This document shows, piece after piece, positions 34,354 to 43,726 of a stretch of DNA of 64,000 nt. The stretch is from Oscillospiraceae bacterium (lineage in GTDB: Bacteria > Bacillota > Clostridia > Oscillospirales > Oscillospiraceae). The stretch lies in NCBI GenBank assembly GCA_015067835.1, contig SVLS01000001.1, positions 62,001 through 126,000 of the forward strand, in the 5' to 3' direction. The translations under genes were made by a program, and so were the position numbers. Each line of letters begins with the position of its first letter. Within the stretch, counting starts at the first letter, position 1. The notes under the pieces were generated by a model. It was not told where the DNA came from. It was given only the letters and a program-made list of their open reading frames with translations, and did no database searches.

Positions 34354-35263
34354 CCGCATCCCCTCCAATCCGGTACACCCAGACTCCGGGCAAAGATATG
34401 CCTTGTTCCTCGTTCGCTCCGCCTGCACCCAACAGCTCTTCCACTGCTTCTGACAAATCCTGAGGCTTTTCTACAGGAAAGGTTTGCAGCCCCTCGGCGG
34501 TCAGGGCATAAATGTCGTGGGGAATATTTAACAGCAGCAGCCGGTTGCATATCCCCAGCAATCGACCGAATTTGACATCCAGTTCTTCTGCCGTTCCGGT
34601 AATACACATTGTCACCGCCGCTTTTCTTCCCACAGGGACCATCGGCTCACGAATCATCAGCTTGTTGGTCTTGGCCGTCAGCTTCCAATGAATCTGGGTC
34701 AAATGGTCTCCAGGGCGGTAGAGTCGAATTTCGTGGTTTTCTCCGAAGCCGCCACCGGGCTTTGGCTTCCAAGCCTGCGCAATGCCGCGCCGCCTGGGCG
34801 GCAAAGCCGCCATTGGAATTTCCTGCGGCAGCACAGTCATACGACAGGGCGCAATTTTCCGCATCCGAAAGCGAAACAGTCCCAAATAGTCATAAGCCCA
34901 GCACTTTTTGATGCTGCACTGTAAAATGCCGCAATGCTCAGTAGGCAGAGGGTCGTTCAGCCGCAGAAGAAACCGCTCCGCTGTGATTGTCCTTGTCACC
35001 TCTGCGCGGCAATCGTATACCGGAATTGGGAAAAAGCAACGCGGTTTGATTTTCAGGCACTCTGCCTCGCCTTTTTTCAGTCTTTTGGGGCAATTTATCT
35101 CCAATTTTAATGTAAACAGTGCCGGCAGACTCAGCAAAAGGGACAGTATCGGCAGGCATAGCACCGCCACCAGCAACAGCCATCCCAACCATTGCCGGTA
35201 TGCCAGATAAAATATAACGACACCGACCAGACAGGCCAGGTAGCAAATCCGATTCTTAACCAT
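34346..35263 (-). CDS. DUF58-domain protein
   Basis: A 305-residue protein with two N-terminal helices (LACLVGVVIFYLAY, then LLLVAVLCLPILSLLL) and the DUF58 hallmark YRPGDHLTQIHWKLTAKTNKL near residue 198. DUF58 proteins accompany MoxR ATPases and are thought to be assembly or chaperone partners. It follows moxR by three bases and overlaps the transglutaminase gene. Confidence 0.9.
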   Translation of the reverse strand: MVKNRICYLACLVGVVIFYLAYRQWLGWLLLVAVLCLPILSLLLSLPALFTLKLEINCPKRLKKGEAECLKIKPRCFFPIPVYDCRAEVTRTITAERFLLRLNDPLPTEHCGILQCSIKKCWAYDYLGLFRFRMRKIAPCRMTVLPQEIPMAALPPRRRGIAQAWKPKPGGGFGENHEIRLYRPGDHLTQIHWKLTAKTNKLMIREPMVPVGRKAAVTMCITGTAEELDVKFGRLLGICNRLLLLNIPHDIYALTAEGLQTFPVEKPQDLSEAVEELLGAGGANEEQGISLPGVWVYRIGGDAGE

Positions 35264-35266
35264 AAT

Positions 35267-36220
35267 TTACCCAATGACAGGTGCTTTCACCTGCTGTATA
35301 ATGTTGCTGAGTATCTGCTGTGCTGTGATGCCTCTTCCCTCTGCCTGAGGGGACAGTATCAGCCGGTGCGCAACCGTTTGAGGAAATGCATCCTGCACAT
35401 CCTGCGGAATCACATAGTCCCGACCGCGAAGCTGCGCCAAGGCTTTGGCCATACTGACCAGCATCAGCGTTGCCCGGGGACTGGCACCTTGCTGAATGCA
35501 ATCCAGCTTTCTGGTAAGGTGGATTAAATCCACAGCATACTGCACCACAGCCTCTCCAATATAGGTGCTTGCCACTTCCTCCTGCATCCTTCCAAGCTGC
35601 TCCTTAGTCACCAGAGGGGTCAATTCCTTGAGAGGATTGCTTTTCTGGCGGTTCATCACCATCGTCAGCTCTTCCTTTGCCGCCGGATATCCCAGACTCA
35701 GCCGCACCGCAAACCGGTCCATCTGACTGTCCGGCAGCATTTGCGTTCCTGCTGCGCCGGTGGGATTTTGGGTGGCAATCACCACAAAGGGCTGGGGAAT
35801 AATGTGGGTAACACCGTCAACCGTAACCTGCCCTTCCTCCATTGCCTCCAGCAATGCAGATTGGGTACGGGAGGTTGCACGGTTCAATTCATCCGCCAAA
35901 AACAGGTTGCACAGCACTGCGCCGGGCTGATAGCGCATCTGTCCGGTGGCAGAATCCAGCACGGAGTAGCCTGTCACATCGGAAGGAAGCACATCCGGGG
36001 TAAACTGAACCCGGTTATAGGACAAATCCAGCACCTTGGAAAAAGCCACTGCCATGGTGGTTTTTCCCACACCGGGAATGTCTTCCAGCAGAAGATGTCC
36101 CTTGGCCAAAATCGCGGCCAGCACCCACATCAATGTCTCGTCCTTTCCCACGATAACCTTGCGCATTTGGGCAAGAATTTCCAGAGCGGTTTCCTGCAAT
36201 TTTGTTTGCTGCTCCTGCAT
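35267..36220 (-). CDS. MoxR-family AAA+ ATPase
   Basis: A 317-residue AAA+ protein. Walker A is LLEDIPGVGKTTMA near residue 46, Walker B NLFLADELNRA near residue 107, sensor I VIATQNPTG near residue 150, and sensor II near the C-terminus in SPRATLMLVSMAKALA. MoxR ATPases act as chaperones for metal-dependent or envelope complexes. It is first in its operon with a perfect promoter. ATG 36220 has GGAGG 10 bases ahead; a closer ATG is out of frame. Confidence 0.92.
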   Translation of the reverse strand: MQEQQTKLQETALEILAQMRKVIVGKDETLMWVLAAILAKGHLLLEDIPGVGKTTMAVAFSKVLDLSYNRVQFTPDVLPSDVTGYSVLDSATGQMRYQPGAVLCNLFLADELNRATSRTQSALLEAMEEGQVTVDGVTHIIPQPFVVIATQNPTGAAGTQMLPDSQMDRFAVRLSLGYPAAKEELTMVMNRQKSNPLKELTPLVTKEQLGRMQEEVASTYIGEAVVQYAVDLIHLTRKLDCIQQGASPRATLMLVSMAKALAQLRGRDYVIPQDVQDAFPQTVAHRLILSPQAEGRGITAQQILSNIIQQVKAPVIG

Positions 36221-36259
36221 TTTTCATACGCCTCCTGTATCCCTTTTTCCTGTATTTTT

Positions 36260-36288
36260 ATTATAAAAATTCCACAAATTAAAGTCAA
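36260..36288 (-). promoter_or_regulatory. promoter of the MoxR operon
   Basis: Minus strand TTGACT (36283-36288), 17-base spacer, TATAAT (36260-36265), 40 bases before the start. Confidence 0.85.
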
Positions 36289-36377
36289 GTGTTTTTAGTA
36301 AAAGCACATTTTTATCTGAAGTGTGTTTGTTTGCTCTTCTCCTTCCTGCTTTTTATTCTTTTCTCCTATCTTAACAG

Positions 36378-36406
36378 TTGCAAAATGGCGCAAAAAGGGG
36401 TATGAT
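36378..36406 (+). promoter_or_regulatory. promoter of the BMP-dap run
   Basis: TTGCAA (36378-36383), 17-base spacer, TATGAT (36401-36406), 41 bases before the ATG at 36447. No terminator is seen until 42089, so it may drive six genes. Confidence 0.65.
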
Positions 36407-36446
36407 AGGAATGGATAAGTATCTGATGAACAAAGAGGGAAGCTTT

Positions 36447-38390
36447 ATGGATTTGCAACAGGCGCAGGAAGAATACGCACAAGCGCTACGCTTGGGTCAA
36501 AAAGAATATCGCACATTGACTGCTGCCGGAAAGAATCCCTATCCGGAGGTGCTGGATACCCTTTTGAAGGGTCGTTCCGGCGACTCTGTGGTGGATTTGG
36601 GAATCATTGAGGTTCCCACAGAGCAGATCGTCGGCACCAAGGAAGCCGGCCGTACCCGGGCTTTTTCTGCCGGTTTTATGCCCCTTTTGGGCACAAATAC
36701 GGAGTTTGCCTCCAAGTGGGTTCACCTGTGTGACGCCCATCTGTCCGAGGGTATCCGTGAACCGATTTTGTGCTATGAATTTTTAGGTAAGCTGTATGTG
36801 CAGGAGGGTAACAAACGGGTCAGCGTGCTGAAGCATCTGGGCGCACCCCGCATTCCCAGCATTGTCAAGCGAATTCTGCCGTCTCCTGACGGAACGCCTC
36901 GCATTCAGGCTTACTATGAGTTTGTGGAATTCTACCGCGCCAGCGGTGTATACAACATTCAGTTCCGCCATCCCGGAGACTATGCCAAGCTCCTTTCCTT
37001 CCTGGGAAAAGAGCCGAAGGAAGCCTGGGCAGAGCGGGAACAGCGCACCTTCTGCGCCTATTATCAATACTTCCGGGAGGCATTTTATTGCCTGGAAACC
37101 GAAAAATTAGAAATTTTACCGGAGGAGGCGCTTCTGCTTTGGCTGGAAGTACATCCTTTCCGGGATTTGGGACGCTTGCCTGCCAAGGAGCTGAAAAAAT
37201 CCCTCAGCGAGCTTTGGGATGATATGGTGGTGCTTTCTCAGCCGGATTCCTCTGTGGTCAGCACCGAGCCGGAAGCAAAGGCAGGTCTGCTCAGCTGGAT
37301 TACCGCTCCCTCCCATCTTCAGGTTGCCTTTGTGCATCCTCTGGATGCAGAATCCAGCACCTGGATTAAGGCGCACGACGAAGGTCGGCGGCATCTGGAA
37401 AATACCTTCAGGGAACATATTACCGTAAAGAGCTATTTCCACGCAGATAATCCGCTTCTGGCGGAGCAGCTTCTGGAGCGAGCGGTGGAGGACGGCGCAG
37501 ATGTTGTATTTACCTCCACGCCTCAGCTGCGGCGCAGTACCCTTCGCGTTGCAATAAAATATCCCAAGGTGCGATTCTTTAATTGCTCGGTGGACACCCG
37601 CTATTCCAGCGTCCCGTCCTACTACGGACGCATCTTTGAAGCAAAATTCATCACCGGTGCATTGGCCGGTGCTATGGCGCAAAACGACCGCATCGGCTAT
37701 ATTGCCTCCTCTCCCACCTTTGGCGTGCCTGCTTCCATCAATGCCTTTGCGCTGGGTGCTCAGATGACCAATCCCCGGGCGCAAATTCTGCTGCGCTGGT
37801 CCTGCCAGCGAGGGGCCCATCAACAGGATTTCCTGGAAAAAGGCATCCGCGTCATCTCCAATCGGGATGCACCTACGGAAAATCCGGCCTACCTGAACTT
37901 CGGCAATTACGGCACTTACTGTATGGACGATTCTGGTCAGTGGGAAGCCATTGGCTCACCGATATGGCTCTGGGGCAATTTCTATGAGAATATCGTTTCT
38001 TCCATGCTGGCCGGTACCTGGGGTCAGGAGGAGCATCCCCACAAGGCTGTTGATTATTGGTGGGGTATGGACAGCGGTGTCATTGATGTACAGCTGTCCC
38101 AGCAGCTGCCCACCGGGCTGAAGGTTCTGGCAGACTGTCTGCGCGACGGACTCAAATCCGGCCGCCTTGATCCCTTCTGCCGAAAAATCATCGACCAGCA
38201 AGGCAATGTACGAAATGACGGCAAGAAAAGCTTCTCGCCGGAGGAGCTGCTCAATATCGACTGGCTGTGTGAAAATGTCGTCGGTCAAATACCCGAATAC
38301 GACGATGTAGAGGACTATGCCAAGCCGATTTTGCGGGAGCTGGGCATTCATCGCGATACCATTCCCCCGGAAAAGGAGGGTTCGCTTTGA
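36447..38390 (+). CDS. cytoplasmic BMP/PnrA-like protein with N-terminal ParB/Srx-like region
   Basis: A 647-residue protein with two parts. Residues about 40-150 include EVPTEQIVGTKEAGRTRAFS and YVQEGNKRVSVLKHLGAP, a pattern like ParB/sulfiredoxin-type nucleotide-binding domains. Residues about 300-560 resemble the basic-membrane-protein/PnrA ligand-binding fold (DGADVVFTSTPQ, FITGALAGAMAQNDRIGYIA, WWGMDSGVID). There is no signal peptide or lipobox, unusual for a BMP protein, so it should sense a ligand inside the cell. RBS GAGGGAAGC precedes the ATG. It overlaps the next gene by four bases. Confidence 0.7.
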   Translation: MDLQQAQEEYAQALRLGQKEYRTLTAAGKNPYPEVLDTLLKGRSGDSVVDLGIIEVPTEQIVGTKEAGRTRAFSAGFMPLLGTNTEFASKWVHLCDAHLSEGIREPILCYEFLGKLYVQEGNKRVSVLKHLGAPRIPSIVKRILPSPDGTPRIQAYYEFVEFYRASGVYNIQFRHPGDYAKLLSFLGKEPKEAWAEREQRTFCAYYQYFREAFYCLETEKLEILPEEALLLWLEVHPFRDLGRLPAKELKKSLSELWDDMVVLSQPDSSVVSTEPEAKAGLLSWITAPSHLQVAFVHPLDAESSTWIKAHDEGRRHLENTFREHITVKSYFHADNPLLAEQLLERAVEDGADVVFTSTPQLRRSTLRVAIKYPKVRFFNCSVDTRYSSVPSYYGRIFEAKFITGALAGAMAQNDRIGYIASSPTFGVPASINAFALGAQMTNPRAQILLRWSCQRGAHQQDFLEKGIRVISNRDAPTENPAYLNFGNYGTYCMDDSGQWEAIGSPIWLWGNFYENIVSSMLAGTWGQEEHPHKAVDYWWGMDSGVIDVQLSQQLPTGLKVLADCLRDGLKSGRLDPFCRKIIDQQGNVRNDGKKSFSPEELLNIDWLCENVVGQIPEYDDVEDYAKPILRELGIHRDTIPPEKEGSL

Positions 38391-39043
38391 AGATTCTCAC
38401 AATTTCCGACGAAGAATCCCCCGCCCTGTGGGAGCATTATGTTCCCGGCAGGCTGAAAGATTTTGACCTCATCCTCTCCAGCGGAGATTTGAAGTCAGAG
38501 TATCTGTCCTTTTTGGTGACCATGGCACGCTGCCCGCTGCTGTATGTCCACGGCAATCACGATGGGCATTATGCCAACCGGCCGCCGGAGGGCTGTGATT
38601 GCATTGAGGACAAGCTGGTCACTTATAACGGTCTGCGCATTTTAGGTCTTGGCGGCTGCCGGAAGTACCATCCCGGTCCGCACCAATACACGGAAAGTCA
38701 AATGCAGCGGCGAATTCAGCGACTGCGGTATCAAATTCGGCGTGCAGGCGGTGTGGATTTGGTACTGACCCACGCACCGGCACAGGGTCTGGGTGACGGT
38801 GAAGATCCCGCCCATCAGGGCTTCGCCGCCTTGCGGGATTTTCTGGATACATATCACCCTGCCTATTTGGTGCACGGTCATGTCCATCTGAATTATCAGC
38901 AGGAGCTTCCCCGTCTTTCTGCTTATGAAAGCACCACCATCGTCAACGCCTGCGGCCGCTATGTCCTGGACATTCCGGATTTTCCTCATCGGCCGGAAAA
39001 TCACAATGTCCTGCTCTGGAAAAGCCGCAAAGAAAGAGGTTAA
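38387..39043 (+). CDS. calcineurin-like metallophosphoesterase
   Basis: A 218-residue phosphoesterase. Metal-binding motifs are SSGDLKSEYL near residue 30, YVHGNHDGHY near residue 52, LTHAPAQG near residue 128 and HGHVHLNY near residue 164. It starts with TTG, with AGGAGGG 6 bases ahead, and overlaps the stop of the preceding gene, so translation is coupled. The substrate is unknown; the first motif DEESP is atypical (usual DxH). Confidence 0.85.
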   Translation: MKILTISDEESPALWEHYVPGRLKDFDLILSSGDLKSEYLSFLVTMARCPLLYVHGNHDGHYANRPPEGCDCIEDKLVTYNGLRILGLGGCRKYHPGPHQYTESQMQRRIQRLRYQIRRAGGVDLVLTHAPAQGLGDGEDPAHQGFAALRDFLDTYHPAYLVHGHVHLNYQQELPRLSAYESTTIVNACGRYVLDIPDFPHRPENHNVLLWKSRKERG

Positions 39044-39045
39044 CT

Positions 39046-39690
39046 ATGGCATTTGAAGGCTACAGCCCCGAAACTGTGGATTTTCTCTGGGGCATTCGTA
39101 TGAACAACAACCGGGAGTGGTTTCTCTCCCATAAACAGCAATATGTGAACACCCTGTATGAGCCCACCAAGGCATTGGGCGCGTATGTATTCCAGCCTTT
39201 CCTGGATAAATCCGGCACCATCATCAAGGTCAGCCGCATTTACCGGGATGCCCGAATGCACCACCCCCTACCCTATAAGGAAAGCCTGTGGATTTGTATC
39301 CGTCAGGATGTGCAGTGGTGGGCAGAGAATCCCTGTCTGTTTTTTGAAATCAATCCCGACGGCGTGGAATACGGCTTCTGCTTCTGGCAGCCAAAGCCGG
39401 CCGTGATGAAGGCCTTTCGCCGGCGCATTGCCGAAAAGCCGGAGGAATTTCTGCGCATCATCAACAAAGTTAAAAAGGATACCGGGATGAATATGACCGC
39501 CGCCTGCTATAAGCGGCCGGAGGCCTGTCCCAATCCCAAGCTTGCCGAATTCTTTCAATGGAAGGCAAACCTTGCCATCATTCAGCACGAGGATTTCAGC
39601 CCCGACACCTTTGGTCCTGCTCTGGGCGAGCGTGTGCGGGAGCTGCTGCAAAAGCTCACCCCTCTATACGACTATTTCTATCAGTTTTAA
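39046..39690 (+). CDS. DUF2461-family protein
   Basis: A 214-residue member of DUF2461/TIGR02453: MNNNREWFLSHKQQY near residue 18, SRIYRDARMHHPLPYKESLW near residue 62 and EYGFCFWQPKP near residue 108. No activity is known for the family. It starts two bases after the metallophosphoesterase stop and precedes dapA by 12 bases. Confidence 0.85.
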   Translation: MAFEGYSPETVDFLWGIRMNNNREWFLSHKQQYVNTLYEPTKALGAYVFQPFLDKSGTIIKVSRIYRDARMHHPLPYKESLWICIRQDVQWWAENPCLFFEINPDGVEYGFCFWQPKPAVMKAFRRRIAEKPEEFLRIINKVKKDTGMNMTAACYKRPEACPNPKLAEFFQWKANLAIIQHEDFSPDTFGPALGERVRELLQKLTPLYDYFYQF

Positions 39691-39702
39691 GGAGGAATCA
39701 CT

Positions 39703-40590
39703 ATGAAGAAAACAATTTTTACAGGTATGGCCACTGCTTTGATAACCCCGATGACTCCGGACGGCATCGATTATGAAACCCTGGGTCGCTTCATTGATTT
39801 CCAGATTGACAACGGCATCAATGCTCTGGTTGCCATGGGTACCACCGGAGAAAATGCCACCATCGAGCCGGAAGACCAGTATGAGGTCATCCGCTTTACG
39901 GTGCAGCATACTGCCGGTCGCGTGCCGGTAATTGCCGGTACCGGCACCAATAATACTGCCCACGTGCTGGAAAATACCAAGCGTGCCTGTGAAGCAGGTG
40001 CGGATGCCGTGCTGGTGGTTACACCCTACTACAACAAGGCAACACAAAACGGTTTGATTGCCCATTTCACCGCTGTCGCGGATGTTTCCACCGTACCGGT
40101 GATTGTTTACAACGTCCCCGGTCGCACCGGCTGCAACATTCAGCCGAAAACACTGTCCGTCCTTGCAGACCATCCCAATATCGTGGCCATCAAGGAGGCC
40201 AGTGGCAATATGGCGCAGTTTATGGAAATGATGCGCCTGTGCGGCGACCGCATCGCCATCTACTCCGGTGAGGACGCCCTCACCGCACCGATGATGTCCA
40301 TGGGCTGTAAGGGCGCCATCAGCGTACTGAGCAATGTAGTTCCTGCCAAGGCCTCTGCCATGGCCGCCGCAGCACTTGCCGGCGATTATCAGGAAGCAGC
40401 CCGGCTGCAGCTTCAGATGCTTCCTCTGGTGGATGCGCTGTTCAGTCAGGTCAATCCCATCCCGGCCAAGGCTGCCGTATCGGCAATGGGCTTCGGTCAG
40501 GATTATCTGCGGATGCCTCTGACACCTATGGAAGAGCCTTTCCGCTCCAAGCTGTTTGAAGAAATGAAAAAATTGGGGGTTTCTCTATGA
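39703..40590 (+). CDS. dapA: 4-hydroxy-tetrahydrodipicolinate synthase
   Basis: A 295-residue class I aldolase that condenses pyruvate with aspartate semialdehyde, the first committed step to diaminopimelate and lysine. The catalytic Lys is in VAIKEASGN near residue 163; the Tyr and substrate region is YNVPGRTGCN near residue 135; GTTGENATI near residue 46 binds pyruvate. It overlaps dapB by four bases. RBS AAGGAGG. Confidence 0.95.
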   Translation: MKKTIFTGMATALITPMTPDGIDYETLGRFIDFQIDNGINALVAMGTTGENATIEPEDQYEVIRFTVQHTAGRVPVIAGTGTNNTAHVLENTKRACEAGADAVLVVTPYYNKATQNGLIAHFTAVADVSTVPVIVYNVPGRTGCNIQPKTLSVLADHPNIVAIKEASGNMAQFMEMMRLCGDRIAIYSGEDALTAPMMSMGCKGAISVLSNVVPAKASAMAAAALAGDYQEAARLQLQMLPLVDALFSQVNPIPAKAAVSAMGFGQDYLRMPLTPMEEPFRSKLFEEMKKLGVSL

Positions 40591-41309
40591 GAGCCATTTT
40601 ATGCGGCGCCAACGGCGCAATGGGAAAGCTGATTGACGCTCTTCTTGGCGATAAAATCGTCGGTCGTGTCAGTCTGGACGGAGAAAACGGTGTTCCCAGA
40701 ACCTTTGAAGAGCTGGGGTCCGTCTGCGGCGACACCGTGATTGATTTTTCTCATCACAGCGCCATTGCCGATGTGCTTGCCTATGCCCAAGCTCATAACT
40801 GTGCCGTAGTAGTGGGCACCACCGGTCATACGCCGGAGGAAAAAGAGCTGATTTATAAGGCTTCTCAGACCTTGCCGGTATTTTATTCCGGCAATATGAG
40901 TCTGGGTATTGCGGTGCTGTGCCGTTTGGCAAAGCAGGCCGCCGCTCTGTTCCCGGATGCCGATATTGAAATTCTGGAAATCCATCACAACCGCAAGGTG
41001 GATGCTCCCAGCGGAACGGCACGGATGCTGTTTAACGCCATCCGTCAGGTTCGTCCCGGTGCAGTGGAAGCCTGCGGTCGTGCCGGCGAGGGCAAGCGGA
41101 AGAAAGAGGAAGTTGGCATTGCCTCTCTGCGGATGGGTAATGTGGTGGGTGTCCACGAGGTTCACATTTCCACAGAAAGCCAAAGCCTGACCCTGCGTCA
41201 CGAGGCCAACGACCGGAAAATGCTTGCCGAGGGTGCAGTCAATGCTGCAGCGTTTATTGTTGGAAAGCCGGCAGGTCTTTACACCATGGAGGAGCTGTTG
41301 GAGGCATAA
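40587..41309 (+). CDS. dapB: 4-hydroxy-tetrahydrodipicolinate reductase
   Basis: A 240-residue NAD(P)H-dependent reductase, second in the pathway. The N-terminal nucleotide loop is CGANGAMGKLI (residues 6-16), GTTGHTPEE lies near residue 76, and the substrate motif EIHHNRKVDAPSGTA near residue 130 carries the catalytic His and Lys. It overlaps dapA and is followed after one base by dapF. Confidence 0.95.
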   Translation: MRAILCGANGAMGKLIDALLGDKIVGRVSLDGENGVPRTFEELGSVCGDTVIDFSHHSAIADVLAYAQAHNCAVVVGTTGHTPEEKELIYKASQTLPVFYSGNMSLGIAVLCRLAKQAAALFPDADIEILEIHHNRKVDAPSGTARMLFNAIRQVRPGAVEACGRAGEGKRKKEEVGIASLRMGNVVGVHEVHISTESQSLTLRHEANDRKMLAEGAVNAAAFIVGKPAGLYTMEELLEA

Positions 41310-41310
41310 A

Positions 41311-42087
41311 ATGAAAGTACACTATATGAACGGCGCAGGCAACGACTTTATGGTACTGGATGCCCGGGGGCGGAATTTGAATTTTCCCCAGCTGGCAAAT
41401 GAGTTATGTAAACTTACCGACGCGGACGGGTTTATGGCTCTTGACCATTCTGACACGGCGGATTTTCGTCTGCATTTTTATAATTCCGACGGCAGTCGGG
41501 GGGAAATGTGCGGAAATGGCGCCCGCTGCATTTGCCGTTATGCCTACGAGCTGGGTCTTGTGGGTGAGAAAATGGTGATTCAGACCGATGCCGGGCTTGT
41601 TCCCGGCACGCGCATCAGTCAGGACATCTACCGGGTTCAGCTGAATGTGCCCAGTATTCTGGATCTGCATCGAACATCGGATGCCGCTTATGTGGAATTG
41701 GGCAATCCGGGCGTTCCTCACTCCGTTACCGAAATTCCCGGCCTTTGCTGGGAGCAGCGGGAGCAGCTGCGAAGCTTCGCCAAAGAAATGCGCTTCCATT
41801 CCGCCTTCCCAAAGGGCGCAAACGCGAATTTCTACACCTGGCTTTCCGACGATTCCATCCGCATTCTAACCTACGAACGGGGCGTGGAGGACTACACCCT
41901 GGCTTGCGGTACCGGCTCCGGTGCAACCGCCGCCGCCCTCTGGGCCGCCGGAAAAGTCCCCAGCGGTGTGCTATTGGTAAAAAATCCGGGCGGTGACCTG
42001 AAAATAACCGTGGAAGGGCACGGCGAAGCCATCACAGCCCTGTTTTTGGAAGGGCCTACCGAAATCGTAAATGTATATGAAATTTAA
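41311..42087 (+). CDS. dapF: diaminopimelate epimerase
   Basis: A 258-residue cofactor-independent racemase converting LL- to meso-diaminopimelate. Two catalytic Cys are visible, in EMCGNGARCICRYA near residue 66 and TLACGTGSGATAAAL near residue 203; MNGAGNDF marks the N-terminus. ATG 41311 follows GGAGG in the end of dapB. The open frame extends upstream, but that part overlaps dapB and is not used. Confidence 0.95.
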   Translation: MKVHYMNGAGNDFMVLDARGRNLNFPQLANELCKLTDADGFMALDHSDTADFRLHFYNSDGSRGEMCGNGARCICRYAYELGLVGEKMVIQTDAGLVPGTRISQDIYRVQLNVPSILDLHRTSDAAYVELGNPGVPHSVTEIPGLCWEQREQLRSFAKEMRFHSAFPKGANANFYTWLSDDSIRILTYERGVEDYTLACGTGSGATAAALWAAGKVPSGVLLVKNPGGDLKITVEGHGEAITALFLEGPTEIVNVYEI

Positions 42088-42088
42088 G

Positions 42089-42118
42089 GAAGCGGTCTGC
42101 ACAAGACCGCTTCTTTAA
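42089..42118 (+). terminator. terminator after dapF
   Basis: GAAGCGGTCT-GCACA-AGACCGCTTC followed by TTTAAAA. Confidence 0.75.
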
Positions 42119-42150
42119 AAAGATTTAAGGTTTTCTTTACATTTCCAGCC

Positions 42151-42179
42151 TTGCGATTTTTGGGAAAATAAGGTATAAT
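42151..42179 (+). promoter_or_regulatory. promoter of the glycosyltransferase gene, with structured leader
   Basis: TTGCGA (42151-42156), 17-base spacer, TATAAT (42174-42179). The leader of about 100 bases holds two hairpins, CAGCATC-GGAAA-GGATGCTG and GCGCAGC-AGCCG-GCTGCGC. No known riboswitch class is recognised. Confidence 0.7.
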
Positions 42180-42282
42180 GCGTATCGACAGCATCGGAAA
42201 GGATGCTGCTTCTTGTATGATTACCTGTGCGCAGCAGCCGGCTGCGCTGTCTGTATAAAGGATGTTTTCAGGAGGTCCCTCT

Positions 42283-43380
42283 ATGAATGTTCTGATATTA
42301 AGCTGTAATACCGGTCAGGGTCATAACTCTGTTGCAGATGCCATTGCCGAGGTAGTGGAAGACCGCGGTCACCAGTGCGAGGTTGTGGATGCACTTCGGT
42401 TTATCTCTGACCGAACCTCTAAAATTATGTCTTGGGGGCACAGCTTCATCTACTGCCATTGTCCCAAGGTTTTCACCGTCGGCTACAGCGTTGCGGAAAA
42501 GCATCCAAAGTCTTTGGACGAAGGCTCTCCTGCCTACTGGCTGTTTGCCCGGGGCTCAGAGGACCTGTATGCATACTGTAAAGAGCAGAATTATGACGCC
42601 ATTATCTGCGCTCACGTTTTTTCCGCGCTGATGCTGACAGATGTGCGCAACAACTATGATTACAACGTTCCCGGCTACTTCGTGGCAACGGATTACACCA
42701 GCTATCCCGGTGTGCAGTGGAGCGTTCTGGATTCCTACTTCATCCCGGACGAAAATCTTTCCGGTGATTACGAAGGAAAATCAACCGTTGTTACCGGCAT
42801 TCCCGTTCAGCAGCGCTTCTTCAAGGAGATGGACCGTGCTGCCATCCGCCAGTCTCTGGGCATCCCGGAAGATAAGCAGTATGTTCTGATGATGTGCGGC
42901 AGTATGGGCTGCGGTCCGATGACCGATGTGACCAAGCGGATTGTGTCCGGCATGGATGAGAATACGGTTTTGTCCATTGTCTGCGGCACCAATCAGCGGC
43001 TGTACAACCGGCTGTCAAGCGCATACGAAGATAATCCCCAGGTAATCGTTCACGGCTATGTGCAGAATATTCCCCAAATGATGGCCGCTGCTGATATTTG
43101 CGTAACGAAACCCGGCGGTATCAGCACCTCAGAGGCAATGACCATGGGACTTCCGATGGTTCTTGTGGATGCGGTGGCCGGCTGTGAGGATTACAATATG
43201 CACTACTTCCAGGATTTGGACGGCGCAGTCGCTGCAAAGAATCCCAAGGAAATCGCTGAGCTTTGTCTGGAGCTTTTGGCAGACAAGGACCGGCTGGCTA
43301 AAATGCGCAGGAATCTTCTGGCACACCGGAAAAACGGTGCCGCGATTATCTGCGATTATTTGCTGGAACAAATGAAATAA
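42283..43380 (+). CDS. MGDG-synthase/UgtP-type glycosyltransferase
   Basis: A 365-residue GT28-type enzyme. The N-terminal motif ILSCNTGQGHNSVADAI (residues 4-20) is that of monogalactosyl- and glucosyl-diacylglycerol synthases, and the C-terminal UDP-sugar site is CVTKPGGISTSEAMTMGLP near residue 272. It probably adds a hexose to diacylglycerol for glycolipids or lipoteichoic acid anchors. ATG 42283 has AGGAGG 7 bases ahead. Confidence 0.85.
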   Translation: MNVLILSCNTGQGHNSVADAIAEVVEDRGHQCEVVDALRFISDRTSKIMSWGHSFIYCHCPKVFTVGYSVAEKHPKSLDEGSPAYWLFARGSEDLYAYCKEQNYDAIICAHVFSALMLTDVRNNYDYNVPGYFVATDYTSYPGVQWSVLDSYFIPDENLSGDYEGKSTVVTGIPVQQRFFKEMDRAAIRQSLGIPEDKQYVLMMCGSMGCGPMTDVTKRIVSGMDENTVLSIVCGTNQRLYNRLSSAYEDNPQVIVHGYVQNIPQMMAAADICVTKPGGISTSEAMTMGLPMVLVDAVAGCEDYNMHYFQDLDGAVAAKNPKEIAELCLELLADKDRLAKMRRNLLAHRKNGAAIICDYLLEQMK

Positions 43381-43441
43381 CAGACATATTTTGATTTGCC
43401 CATACGTATCCTGTACCAAAACTCTGACTGGAGGGATATGT

Positions 43442-43726
43442 ATGGGCATTCGCGTTACGGACCTGCATTGCAAAGAGGTTATCTGCGTTTCTGACGGCCG
43501 GCGGCTGGGTTTTGTGTCGGATGTGGAAATTGAAGTCCCGGAAGGAAGGGTGCTGGCCATAATGGTTCCGGGACCCTGCCGTTTTCTGGGAGTGATTGGC
43601 CGGCAGGATGACTACGTGATCCCCTGGAAATTCATCAAACGCATCGGTCCGGACATTATTTTAGTGGATATACGGCCGGAAGAATGCTGTCGTCCCCGCC
43701 CAAAACCTCTTTGGCTTCCCTTCTAA
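43442..43726 (+). CDS. YlmC/YmxH-family sporulation-associated PRC-barrel protein
   Basis: A 94-residue PRC-barrel protein with the family pattern LHCKEVICVSDGRRLGFVSD then EVPEGRVLAIMVPGP. YlmC/YmxH proteins occur in endospore formers and are induced in sporulation; the molecular role is not known. ATG 43442 has GGAGGG upstream. Its stop codon lies within the terminator hairpin that follows. Confidence 0.88.
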   Translation: MGIRVTDLHCKEVICVSDGRRLGFVSDVEIEVPEGRVLAIMVPGPCRFLGVIGRQDDYVIPWKFIKRIGPDIILVDIRPEECCRPRPKPLWLPF

